A DNA stretch of 64,000 bases, taken from the NCBI GenBank assembly GCA_024734555.1, contig JANPWX010000653.1:374477-438476 (forward strand). The letters run 5' to 3'. Every line of letters begins with the position of its first letter. The stretch's first letter is position 1. A model generated the notes under the pieces. The model had not been told where the DNA came from. It saw only the letters and a program-made list of their open reading frames with translations, and ran no database searches. The DNA is from Trochalopteron elliotii (taxonomy: Eukaryota; Chordata; Aves; Passeriformes; Leiothrichidae). A program made the translations under genes and the position numbers. This document shows positions 15,401 through 27,800 of the stretch, piece after piece.

Positions 15401-17285
15401 CTTGTGGCCATTCACAACATTTATAATGAGATTTCCCGAACACACTGGGAAAGACCCACCAAAGCACACTTCTGACTTGCTCAGTGTCTGCAAAATTGTT
15501 TCAAATCCCTGTCCAAACCAAGGATAGTGCTAACTTGAAGTCAAGTTTCCCATCTCTCAGAAGATTGTATTACCTCCTATTATATGTGGAGCAAAGGAAT
15601 CCATGCCCCACCCCACTGCATTTTGGCTGAGAGGGATGCTCACTTTGCCTTTTCTAGCATCTAAGACCTTTGCCAGGTCATCCATCAATGTCTGAAAAAG
15701 AAATAAGAGGCTGAAGAGGAATGTGTTTTTTACAACAAAAGGTCAGGTGGGGACAGATCACAGGGAGTGGTGGAGATCAAGGAAATACCTGGCTCCCACG
15801 GTGAAAATTCATCTTTCACTGGCAGAATCTGCAAACCAGAACACGCACTGCTGTGGAGGGCAGGGTTTTCTTGGAGGTGGAGCATCAAACTGGCAGAGCA
15901 GGAAAGCAACACACCCAGAACAGGTCCAACTGAAGTCTCAGAATAGTTCTTGTTCCTGGCTATAATGTGGAAACCACAAGGCTTGCATGCCCTTGGCACA
16001 GGAAAATTCTTCATCCCAGTAGAACAGAGATGGGAAATCAGAGTTATTTGTTCCAGCATTATTAAGAAAAGAAAAAAAACAAACCAAACTGATTCTGTCT
16101 GTTAACTGTGCCTCTCCTAAGGCTCTTAAATTCAGTTCTCTGATGGAAAAGGCTTCAATAATTACAACACAGAGTTCTGACATCGTCACTGGAACAATGC
16201 TCCTGGTTTCTGAAGTACCAACAAATCTCCAATTTGTAGGTGAACCCCTGCCCTGTCTGCACTGACTGCTTCAACAGCCTGTGCCTTTGTGCTCCCACTG
16301 AAGTTTCATACTGCTGTACATGCACTGAGTCACGGTGATTATTTCCTCACTAAAATTGTTTCTTCTGTCTCTCTGTTCCTGTTAAGTGAATACAAATGGC
16401 AAAACATGTTCACTCACTAGAACAGAGGAAAAACAGCAATAGAGCAGCATCTTATTGTCTTTTTCATCCAAGACAGTTTTATAACCCCAAACAACCACGA
16501 CTTCAACCAGCACATAACTACCATAATTTGTGCTGCTTTTACTGTTGTCAAACAGTCTCATACTGGATTAGGCCTTAAATAACTATAATTTAGTCCAAAA
16601 CATCTCTATCTGAAGCCCAATTCCTCAAAGTTCCTTTTGCCCTATTTCTCCCATCATACTATGTGTGTTACTGGGAAAATTACTGAGTTAATCAACAAGC
16701 TAATAAAATGCCTGGAAGTATGAACAACAAAAGGGGTAACACATAATGAATTCACCCTTGCCTTTTGGGGAGCAGAGCAGCCGTATCAAGTGCCATGGAA
16801 GAATAGTTTCTTGAAACCAATGGATGAACAATGTTGTCACAGTGTGATGGAAAACAGAAAAATGCTGGAAAGTGCATTTCCCCTCAGGATCTAGATTTGA
16901 GCTCTGATGTCTGTTTTTCTGTGTCAGTATACTAAAGTGTCTTAAATCAGTGAATGATGTAGGAAGCATTAATTTTTTCACACCTGAATATACCCAAATA
17001 ATGCTATTGGGGAATGTAAAAAACAATTTAGCTTAGAAGAGAGGCCATGTACTGCATTTTCCCTCTAGACAAAGAAATGTAAATTTAATCATACTCTTGA
17101 TGGATGAGACACCATGAGAAGTACACTTGAGAGGATGAGAAGCAAATGCCTGAGTGACTAGCAAATACAATTATCACAGATACCAAAGTTCTCAAGAAAG
17201 ATGTTAAAAATTAGAAATTAATTTCTCTTCAGGAAGAACACCTGGGTATAGTCAACTAGGTGCTATTAACAGTGGATTTGGGGGG
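9470..17285. other. Non-coding DNA, nothing firm seen
   Basis: Apart from the T/G-rich tract near 12.2 kb there is no recognisable element. The stretch 13400-13570 and part of 11400-11560 contain homeodomain-type TAAT/ATTA words in a low-repeat context and might be conserved regulatory DNA; this is a guess. Confidence 0.5.
12140..12235. repeat. T/G-rich low-complexity tract
   Basis: A run of T blocks separated by G blocks, such as ggcttttttgggctttttgg and ggggttttttttgtttgttt. It reads as A-rich poly-lysine on the other strand, which explains the chance open frame there. Confidence 0.85.
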
Positions 17286-17405
17286 AAAATAAAATAAAAT
17301 AAATAAAAAAATAAAATAAAATAAAAAATAAAATAAAATAAAATAAAATAAAATAAAATAAAATAAAATAAAATAAAATAAAATAAAATAAAATAAAATA
17401 AAAAA
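17286..17405. repeat. (AAAAT)n pentanucleotide microsatellite
   Basis: About 120 bp of AAAAT/TAAAA units. The left third is interrupted by AAAT and AAAAAT variants and the right two-thirds are pure. It may have arisen from an A-rich tail. The open frame running through it on the minus strand (FILFY repeats) is an artefact. Confidence 0.97.
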
Positions 17406-18045
17406 TGGTACTTTGCACAAGCAAGGTGTAAAAGCTGTAATAAAAATTACTCCAAGTGGATCTGAGAAAAAAAATGAAGAAACCATTAACTTGATGTCGT
17501 GTTCTCTCGTCATCTTCTCATGATGCCGATACTTCATCTTTCCCCACATATGCAACAGGATGAAGCCATCAACCTTGGGACCTAATAGGTAAAATAACCA
17601 GGGAAAGGGGTAGCTGAAATAAAGTGTGTGTATCACAGTTTTAACTGCATTGTTATTACTGAGGCTTTTTCTCCATGGCAGTATTAATTTCCATTTTCTT
17701 TTCTTTTCTTTCTTCTCTAGTAATTAAATTTTGATTATAAACACTCCTGGATAAGACTATTAAGGCTTTAATTATACTAACAGCAAAGCATTGGCTTTAC
17801 ATATAGGATGTGTTTCCTTTTTGCCCTTTCAGTGCTGTGACTGCAGCGGTGCACCTGTACTCCTTCCCTACATCAAGCAGGATGCTGATGTATCCTGCAT
17901 CCTGCCTGATGGGCACTTTGCACCTGATTCACACATGCCAACAAGTCATTCTCTTTTCAATGTGGTTTTTCACCTGATATCTCCATTCAACCCATAGGTA
18001 TGACACTTTCTATCCATGATTTCTGAAGACAATTTTTCCTTTCAG

Positions 18046-18141
18046 TTCCCTGTTGGACCCTGCAGCCAGACTGCCTGATGATAACTACCACAGAACATTC
18101 CTACTGGATCCTTGACAGCTTGGCCCCCACTGCATCTCAAG
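18046..18141 (+). CDS. Isolated exon-like segment, plus strand
   Basis: A 96-bp segment with a strong acceptor (gacaatttttcctttcag|T) and a good donor (CAAG|gtgaga). One frame is open throughout: two bases, then 31 codons including CWTLQPDCLMITTTEHSYW and ILDSLAPTASQ, then one base. The length is a multiple of three. I do not recognise the peptide. It could equally be a non-coding exon, and there is no supporting neighbour. Confidence 0.22.
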
Positions 18142-19424
18142 GTGAGAAGAAAAGCAGACAATATAAAGAAAAAGATACAGTTTTTCTGCCTTTCCAAAAG
18201 TCTACATGCCTAACAAACTGGTCCTCATAAAGCTGTAAAATGAAAAAGCAATGCTGCTCTTGCTGGTTTCATGTGCCAGTAATCATATTTTGATAAATAA
18301 CTCAGAAACTGCAACAGCTTACTTGAGAAAGAAAAAGAGCAGCTCAGCAAAAGGACTTAATGAATTTTAAAATTAAATTAACTTGACCAATAATGTTAAC
18401 ATTTTTCAGACATTACTTTATTAAACCTACCCAGAGCACAAGTATTCATAAATGTTTTAAAATTAAAAATACATTAAAGTACTTTAAGCTGCTTCACTAT
18501 AACAGTACTTCTGTGACTGCACACACACAGAGGCACTGAAGAGCTTGTTCTTCCAGATAATTTGGTAGTTTTTATCATGGTTGTATCAGACTGGGTGCCA
18601 TCTGTGTGATGTCCTCATTTGACAGAAATATGAATTGGAGAAAGTAACAACAGCACCATCCCTGAGAAAGGAGGGAAACCTTTCTATAGCATTGAAAGCA
18701 GAACATGCAAGCAAACCTCCCACTGGTAACAAACCTGTTCCACCCTGTCTACTTGTTAATATGCTTTATTCTTGCCGAGCTCTATGCAGAGAGGTTCTGT
18801 GTCATTAGCTAACACAAATCCAGATTCAAAGAGGTCTTTGAAGTGACAAACCTAAAATGACAAGGGATGGAAAAATAAACTGTGTACCCAGCAAGGCTGA
18901 GCCCTCTTTAATGATGAGTGTAACTGGAATATACAATAGAGCAGAAATATCAGCTTTTAGGCCCATTATACAAATAGCACTCAATGAGTAGTTATGACTT
19001 AATGAATGATAGTGGCAGAGACAGTTCAAAGAATGCTGAATTCTCATGACAGGGTTCCTAATGCACAGATGCATAAGAGCAGGACTTTAGAGCTACAGCC
19101 TTCAGATCACAGAGACTATTATGGCTTTTTGCCAGCAATGGTGCTGTGAAAATTTGCATCATCAGAGGGTTTAGCATATCGGCTGCACTGGGACATCTCC
19201 CTTGGGGCCTGAATTAAAAAATGTAGGCCCACAGCAGGTAGAATACTGCAGCTAAAGGGAATGCCAGGAATAAAGTCTGTGAGGGAAGGAGTAACCAATG
19301 GGATTAGACTAGACAAGGTGAGGAAGAAGGAAAAATCATTTACACATGCAGAGAAGTTTAAACTTGATATGGTGTTGAATGGGAGCCGTTTGCATCCTGC
19401 GCTTGTGCAGGTGACCAGACAGTG

Positions 19425-19457
19425 CCCTCCCTCCCTCCCTCCCTCCCTCCCTCCCCT
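19425..19457. repeat. (CCCT)n microsatellite
   Basis: Eight CCCT/CTCC units in a row. It translates as Pro/Ser repeats in a 152-codon chance frame. Confidence 0.95.
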
Positions 19458-21832
19458 CTGTTGCAGGAGCTCAGTTCTGGCAGAATTCTCATACCAGGGC
19501 TATTTCATGAGAGCTGATCTATCTGTGTGTCCTAAACCAGATGTGACTTTACACTGGATTTTCCTAAAACCTGTGATACACAGCTGGGCTATGCTGGGGA
19601 CAGAACCCAGCCCAGAGGTAAAAGGAAATCTCACGACTTCAAGCCCTGAGGCTGTGGGCACCAGGGTGAGCACATCCCAAGCTGTGACTGATGTGAGAAT
19701 GCCTGCAAGGCTTCTTTGAAAACCTCCTGTGCAAGTCAGGCTCCCAGATCCCCAGAGGCATCTGAATTAGGGGCATTTTGAGCATTTTGACATGTCAGCA
19801 TCTCTTGGGCCAGAGAGCAAGACCTGAGCAAGGGCTCTGAGAATCCCTGTGGCACATGACCCATGGCTTCAGTGGCAATGATGTATCCTGGTGCCTCTGT
19901 GGATTTATTCCTACACACCCAAATACTTCAGTGAATCTCAGCACTGAGCTTTGATCTGCATCCTCTTTTCCTCCAGTCATGAGTGGTTTATGATTAGTCT
20001 GTCATTGAGCCTATAAGGACTAATGTCACTTACTGTCCTATCTTGGGCACTTTAAACTTTGAAATTGAAGGACAAGAAATTACAAAGGATACAGAGTATA
20101 CACCTGGGACCTAGCAGCCAACATCAGAATCAAGTGCTTTAACAGCATTCAATCTCTTCTTGAAATCTCCTACTGAAGCATCAAAAAGAGGCCAATTCTA
20201 GGTCCTTTTAAAAGTTTCAAAGTATTTGGGATTTAAAGATGACCTAGTTTGACATCAGATAACAACTGAAGGCAGAGCAATAAAACATAGTAACTAACAT
20301 GACAAAAATTTATGATAACTGTATGTTTCATTTCAGTAAGGAAGAAGGTAATTAACAGCAACCAGTGAATAATAGCATGAAATCCCATTTACGTCTTCTG
20401 ACGAAACAAGAGCTAAACAACATTCAACTATAACATGCAGCAATGCATTTACTCAAATTCAAAGAACCAATCATCCCAAGATCTCAACAAGATCAAAAGT
20501 AAAGCCTGGTGTGGCATTTTTCGGAACACTTTTTTTTTAATAGGAGAATGGCTGCTGGTTGAAAGATAAAACATGTTTTCAGAAACCTGTTTTGACAGAA
20601 CTGTTTTCACTTGCCCAGGATGAAAATGCTGGTGAACAACAAAGAAAGAAACATCATTTTTTACTTGTTCTCCCACTAAACCAGCACGCTGGGTAGTGCA
20701 TCTTGTTGGCATGGAAAGCATATTCAAAGCTTTCCACCACTTAGAATATGAAATTCTTTCCTTCCCTTCTCAAGCAAGTGTTGTGTGAGCTCACTTTGTC
20801 CCAACAGGAAGCCACAGTTAGAGAAAACATCTCCTAAAGGAGAGATCAGCACAGGTTTGGGAGGAGAAAATATTCAAACCACAATTTCGCATTCATGTAC
20901 AAACTTCATCTACAAAGCAGAAGGAACATTCCTATTCACAAAAGGCTTAGAATTTTTTTGACCATAAATTGGGGTTTATTTCTCATTTTTTTTTATTTCT
21001 CAGCCACACACTTAATGCTAAACAATGCTGATAAAAAAATAGCCATCAAAACAGATACTGGAACCATTAGCAAATGTGTGGTATATGTTTATATTTTTCT
21101 CTAAAAATATAGAGTGTACTCCAAACACAATGGCCAAAGAAAAGAGGTGTTAGTAGAGTTTTTAATATATCTTCCTCCACACTAATGCCCATTTACCTGC
21201 TTTTCCCTCCTGTCAAAATTGGAACCTGACATCATTGCAGGTGTGACCATCTTTGTGACCAATGATGCAGCATGACCATCTTTATCCTTAAAAAAAGGAT
21301 ATACAGGGAGCAGAATAAATGTCACTGTGTACCCACAGTTGCAAAATACATTTAGCTAACTTAAAAAAACCAGTAAAATTGCAATTCACATTTCATAGTG
21401 ATGTTATATAAAGTGTGGTATATTAGGTCCTTTTCTACCTCATCAGAGAGTAAAAATAACAATCAAAAGTATCCCCTTTATAAGTGCCAATGATGCCAGA
21501 CAGAATACAGCACTGTCTGCAAATAGGGAAGTACTTACAAATTTATGATCCCTGAAATCATATTTTCCTGATATTGTTCATATAACGTGTAAGTAAACAG
21601 ATCTAAGACTATTACAGGGAAAAATTTTAATAGTGGTGTAGGCTAATTGGGCATGCAAACTGAAAGGCAAATGCCTTCTTTGAAAAATCTTTAGTATTGT
21701 GGACTTCTCTGACTATAATTGCCAACCTCTCTTTTTAATTGCTTGCTAACCATGACCAGCCTCTGCCACACTGACATAAAATTAGCAACATTTCATTGCC
21801 ATATTGAGTGGTTCACAATCTTTCTTTTCCAG

Positions 21833-21883
21833 AAATGTGTTGACTTCCTGAAGAATAATGACAAGATCTGGATGCAGAGTAGT
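21833..21883 (+). CDS. Isolated exon-like segment, plus strand
   Basis: A 51-bp segment flanked by a near-ideal acceptor (caatctttcttttccag|A) and a good donor (AGT|gtaagt). It holds 17 whole codons reading KCVDFLKNNDKIWMQSS; the other two frames stop. The text is protein-like and symmetric (phase 0 at both ends). No phase-compatible partner exon was found nearby on this strand. The other plus-strand candidate (18046-18141) ends in a phase that would create a stop here. It could be a cassette exon of an unseen gene, a lncRNA exon, or chance. Confidence 0.28.
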
Positions 21884-21899
21884 GTAAGTGCACTTTTCT

Positions 21900-24800
21900 T
21901 TGATGTACTTAGAAGTGTCAAGTGTTAAAAGAATAAACAACCCAATAATTGCTAGTTAGAACTAAAGTAGGTCTGGAAGTTGCATTTTGTCATGAAAATT
22001 GTGACAAGAGATGTAAAAAAATTACTTTAACTCAATCATCTTCACAGTCTGTCTCAGTAAAATGAAAACCTGAAATAACTGCTCCAGTTCTTGGGGACTG
22101 AATGTCTCTAATTCTTTGTTCTAAAATGACAAATATGGGTGTGAAAATGATGCTTTAAACACTGTGTTTTCCAGGTGAGCGGCTCAGTGCTTCTCCAGGC
22201 AATTGCTCATATGTTTTTTATCTGAGGCAGATGCTGTTAGTGCTCTCAAACCATATTTTCATTGCCTAAAACAAATGCACACACAAAGCCAAGTGTCCTT
22301 ACTAACTCAGGGTCAGTTCCTGCCACTCCATTTAAATTAATGAGAATCTCTCCAGAATATGAACTTCAGCAGTTGTTCTTCATGTTCAACATCAAATTGG
22401 TTTTCATAGTGGAATTAATGATGGGAAGTCAATGATGGAACTCAGAAGTAATGATTTAAACTACAAAATGCTCTAACAGGAGCACTGTTGTAAGCATATC
22501 TTGAAGGGTTTTCCTATCAAATGTGTATTAATAATCTCTGATATGTTACATGTTCCAGACATAAAGAAGTGAGAGTATAATTTTCTCATAATTATCAGAA
22601 AAAAATAACCTATTTTTTTGACACATGATCAATTTCTCTTGCTGAAGCAGAATGAAGGTATAGGCAAAATCCTCAGCTGGTATTCAAAAAAGAGACAGAG
22701 ATTCTCTCCTCCCTCAATCATTTTCCTCAAAACCTTTGCAAGGAAGCAAGTTGGCGCTGAGATGAAGGTATATTTCTCTCTTTCAGGTGGTTTGTAAGTA
22801 GCTGAGGGAGAAGGCAGAGGCAAACAAACTCAAAGACTACTTTCAATCCAAACCAGAATCTGGTTCAAGCCTTGGGTAAACCTTCACAAGAACCCAGCAC
22901 TCAGGAGCATGAAGGACTCCCCACAGTGCCAAGGGGAGGGGCCCACCGTGGGACTTTGCTCACTTTCATTTTTCATAGCTATTTCCTAAAAACTACTTAT
23001 TTTAGAACGTGGGATTGATGTTAAATGCCATGTTTTACTTAAAGATGCCCAAACCATTTCAGCTTTATAAGTTTATATCCAATTTTCTTCAAAGTTTTTC
23101 TTTGTCATGTTTCTAATCTAATAATTTTTCAAGTTCTCAAATTTTCTTGGTTACACACCCACCCCTCAAATCTGCATGGCCTTTTGCCAACACTGTATAT
23201 TTAGTCACCAGATAGGCTGTAACCTGTTCTAGGTGGGAAAAATCTCCTTTTTTATTACTGGTCCATCAGGCAAGTAAGAATACAAAAGGCACAAAGACTG
23301 AAAAAAGGAAAAAGTAAAAAACAGATCTGTCCATAGCTCAGAATTAACTAGACTGTATCCTTGTCATGGCACTGGTCGTTGCCACACTTTATATGGATAA
23401 AAAGCAAAAGAAAGTTTTACTGAAAGATAGGATAGAAATATCTTTGTATATGTATTTAAGTCTGCTCAAGGCTGAGTGTACCAGGTGGGAAAGCTGGAAA
23501 ATGTTTGAAAATATAATAAACAGTGCATTATGGTAAGTGCTATTTTCATATTGAAATAGAGTCATGAAACAGGATTGAGAGATGCTGTGAGGAACTTGAA
23601 AACACCTGAATTGTGTTTGGTCCTACCAGAAATAGGGACCCAGTGAAGAAATATATCATCTCAAGTGGCAACAGGGTTAATCACAATCCCTGAATTCCAG
23701 GTCAAAATGTGAATTTGATATTGATGTAATGATGATAATGTCTGTGCTGCAGGGAGAGCTGCCAGCATAATGAATGCTTGTGGACACACAGGCAAAGCTG
23801 CAGCCCTGGCATATTCTGGAATTTAATAACTGGTTTCATAGACAGGAAAGCTAAGGGCAATACTTTGCCCAATCCATTTTTTGGCTGCTCTTTTAGAAAA
23901 AAAAATTCAGGTACAGCCCTAGTTGGAATGGGTACCACCCACACTGAAGTCATTAGGATAGTTTTTGGTGAAGATGTGCAACCACCACAATTTGTGAAGG
24001 ACCACAACTGGCTCACTGAATTTTGGTGGCACCAGAGTGTCTGATTCCTTTAAACTCTCTTGAAATCCCCAGCACACAATTTAACAAAGCCTTGCAATAG
24101 AATGCATTTCCAAATTATGTCAAATTGAAATTCAAACATGGCTGGCTGCACTAATACATACTAATGGAGCAAAACACTCATACCCTTAATCCTCACTGAC
24201 ACTTCTGGTTAACATTCTTCTCTCCAGTGTCTCATTATGCATGTTCTCACTACTTTTATAAATTTTCATTGATGTGTCTTCTCCCTTACTTAAAATGCAA
24301 ACATCTGGATTAAATCAACTAAATTCACCCTGTCAGTTTTGCACTTACTCAATAGTTTTTTAAACAGAACTTCCAGCTTGTCTGTATTTTCAAACCTCCA
24401 TCATTAAGAAAACATGAACTCTCAGTTGGTAGTTTCACTGTCTGATCATGTTCCTTTGAATGATTTCTGCTGGAATGTAAATATAATCACTCTGATTTGG
24501 TATTTGTTAGCAAGCTGCAGATTCAAAAACAAATACAGATATGTAGCTACGCAGCCTACATCTTTTATTAGCAACAAATTGAGCTGAATTGAGCCCCAGT
24601 CTGAGTGAGCATTTCTTGCCAGCTCTGAGGCAGGCGGGTGTAACTTGTGCTGCTGTGATGAGCCTCTGGTACTAGAAAAGTTTTTGGGCCTTAGCATGGA
24701 AATCTTTGTCGAATTGTAAGACCAGCTCCACTGCAGGTTTAGGGTTTTTGCACCAACGGATTATCCTTCCTGTATTGCTCTTTGGTGTCTTGAATAACAA

Positions 24801-27800
24801 GCTACATTTCTAAATTCTTTTCTGAATCATGCTTTGCTGAGCTCTCATCAGCAGGGCACCTGTAAGGGCCTCCCAGAGCAACCAAGCTGTGTCACAATTA
24901 GGTGGCAAATATCTCAGGAGCACTAAGAAATGTGGAGAGCACTTGTGAAATAAAAGCTTTGTAAAAAAATAAAAATAAACAACACAGGAAAATTCTAACC
25001 AGAGAGAAGACTGGAGCATGCCTGACAAGCATCTTTATCAGAAAAGGTGTTATTCTTCTCCCACATCACTCTGCAAATGGAAGTTTGTGTGCCAAAGTAG
25101 GACACAAGGGGGTTGTGTAAGCCAAAACCTGATTGACAACAGCTGGTACTCAGCGGGTTATGATGGAAAAATTTTGGTATAGCCTTACAGAGCCCAAATG
25201 TATCCTGTCTGACCTCCTCTTTCCCCTACACTTTCCCAACAGCCTTTCACAACTGTTCAATATCTTGATATGTCTCAAAACAACAGCTTTTCTTTAGGGT
25301 CCCTCTACAGCCCGTGGTGGTACCTTAAAATTAATGCAAATAAATTGGGTTTTTTTAAGCAGTTTTCAGCTGGAAAATAGAAATCTTTTCAAAACACTAG
25401 TAAAAATTTCAAAATGCTAATAAAAATCCAATACTTTCAAAACTTTTTAGACTTTTATCTATAAAAATTCAGAAAATGGGTCTCCACCCACAGGCACTTT
25501 TGGTTTCAACTGATTATTCCAAGAAAAATGAGTGCAAATGTCCTGATTAAGTCTTGTTACAAAATGTCAGGCAAGTAATGTCTGCAGCAAAGAAAAGCAA
25601 TTAAATGTTCAAGTAAAACAATCAAATGCAGGAAACTGTGCTGTGAAAGCCAAAAGCCATAGGGCCAGCAGAGAAAACTTGGAAAAAGAACATAAGTGAC
25701 TAGAAAAAAGCTAAAAATGAGACTTTTGTGAACTCATCAGTGTGAAGAAGTGATTAGTCTCCTTTGTGAAAAGAGTAAATGAAGGAGAAAATAGAATATA
25801 AATAAAATTGTCAGAATGAAGATCCAAGAGATGTGAAGCTGACAAGGTGTAGGAAAGAGATTCAGAGAAAACTGCAATTAGGAAAACTGAATGTACCACA
25901 GTAAGGCATCTTGGTCATATTTCTCTGTAAGAATTATAAAGTTCGCTGTTATTGCCTTAAAGATACAAGACAGCTGCAGTTCAAATGTCCTTCCTTTAAA
26001 GACTGTTGTCATCTAGCTGCCAAATGTTGTTATTTTTAGCAAACCAATAATTTCATGTATTTAGGCCAAGAAAGGTACTTCACAATTTTTATGCATGCCA
26101 GACATAGCAGATAATTTATTTGTTGAAAAATTCAGATGGATGGAATTCCTTTGTGAACAGAGGTTTTCTCTCATTAAGATCCCAAAATGCGGAGAGGAAG
26201 CTACCACTTCACAGCCAAAAGCAAAAAAATTGCATGGATTTTAAAACAGGTGTAATTCTCTGATACAAAAGGGGATTGCAATTATTCACAGTGAGGTAAC
26301 ATTTTACACTTCAGGAAAGAAAATCTGAATACGTAGGTGAATTGCCCAATGAGTAGAGTCAAATCCAGTCTGCTAAACTTTTTGCTATCAGATATGAAGC
26401 ATGTGAGAGAAGTAAGAAATTAAAACAAGTTCTTAAAATATTGGTAAGGCCAGAGTTGCTGGGGTGAAGACACTGCATTTTCTTTAATTTTATATGATGG
26501 TTTCTCTCTAGTTCTGGTCATTTGTGTATATATTCCATTCTTAACAAGACTTCTGAAAATATATGAGTTCTGCAATTCGCGCAAAGAAAATTGTGTATAG
26601 AAATGTCTCTTTCACTCTTTTTTATGTGATTGAAAGAGATTTTTTCCTCAGCTGCATTTCTTCTTTCCATCTTCTGTGAAGGATGAAGGATTCCCTTTGA
26701 TCACTCCACATCAACCTTTTTCAACTCCGTGCTCACTTTACATTCAAATACTTTGGTTTTATCCATCGTCTCCCATAGCAACAGTAGATTTCCTTAATGC
26801 TGAAATCAGTTAAAACTTTGAAGATCTGTAACTGCTGTGGTTAATGGGAAGTGCATGTCTCATCCTTTCCCTCCAGTCTGGATGTCAAGCTGGATGGATA
26901 GCAAAGCTCCTTTAGTATTAATTTTTCCTTAGTAACAATACCTGTGTGATTTATACGGTAACACCTTCCAGCAAGACAACTGACTTTAATCTCTTTGCAG
27001 TATGTGGCACAGAAAAATAAGGAACTTCCCACTTGACTGCCATACTAGTGAAATGCATGGAAATTGTCTTCCTTTAATGAGTATTTTGCTAAAAGAACCT
27101 GCTGCCTACCCTGGGCCAAGGCGACAGAACAGAAAGATGTGGACATGGGAGGTGACCTGGGGTGGGGAGTGACATTCACACCCACAGCTCGTTAAGTTCA
27201 CTCCTCAGCTAAATCACTGCCAATTGAGTGGCTCCTCTTGTGAGCACCGTGGGTGTTTTCCAGCACAGAGGGGAAACAAGCAGGATAATGTGGAGGTCAG
27301 CATGGTTAATGCACTAATCATCCCGTGCATGTGTGACTCAGGGACTCTCTCTCTGAGTACCAGCTCTGACACTCATCCTCCTTCAGGAGAAAGTCCAGCA
27401 CTTCCAGGGCACTGAAGTCACACTTCTACACAACTCCAGCGTGCTCCAAGCAGCCAGAGAGGGAAAGGGGCCTGCCCTGAACACACAGAGGAGCTCAGGT
27501 ATGGATGGAAGAGGGTGGGTGCCCACTCCTTTAAGCTCCCCAGGAAGCACCCTGTGTATTGTGTTAGAGGAGGTGATCACTAGAACCAAAAAACTTTCTT
27601 TCCCCATCTTCAGTAGTCTGACAGCCAGTTCCCTGGCTGCATTGAGGTTTCCCAGTAGGAGAGGTGTGAGCAGCAAAAGGTGGAAAAGATTCTATAAACC
27701 CCAGTGTTTTCTTTTCTTCACTGATAATTTTCAAAGCACAGCTACACTGTTCTGAGACAGAAATCCTACAGACACCTGGGACAGAGTCTGTAGACTCAAA

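Noticed and set aside
17839..17997. Exon-like segment on the plus strand (acceptor tttttgccctttcag, donor catag|gtatga)
   Set aside because: It would leave an intron of only 48 bp to the next candidate, and its open frame ends in a stop at the donor.
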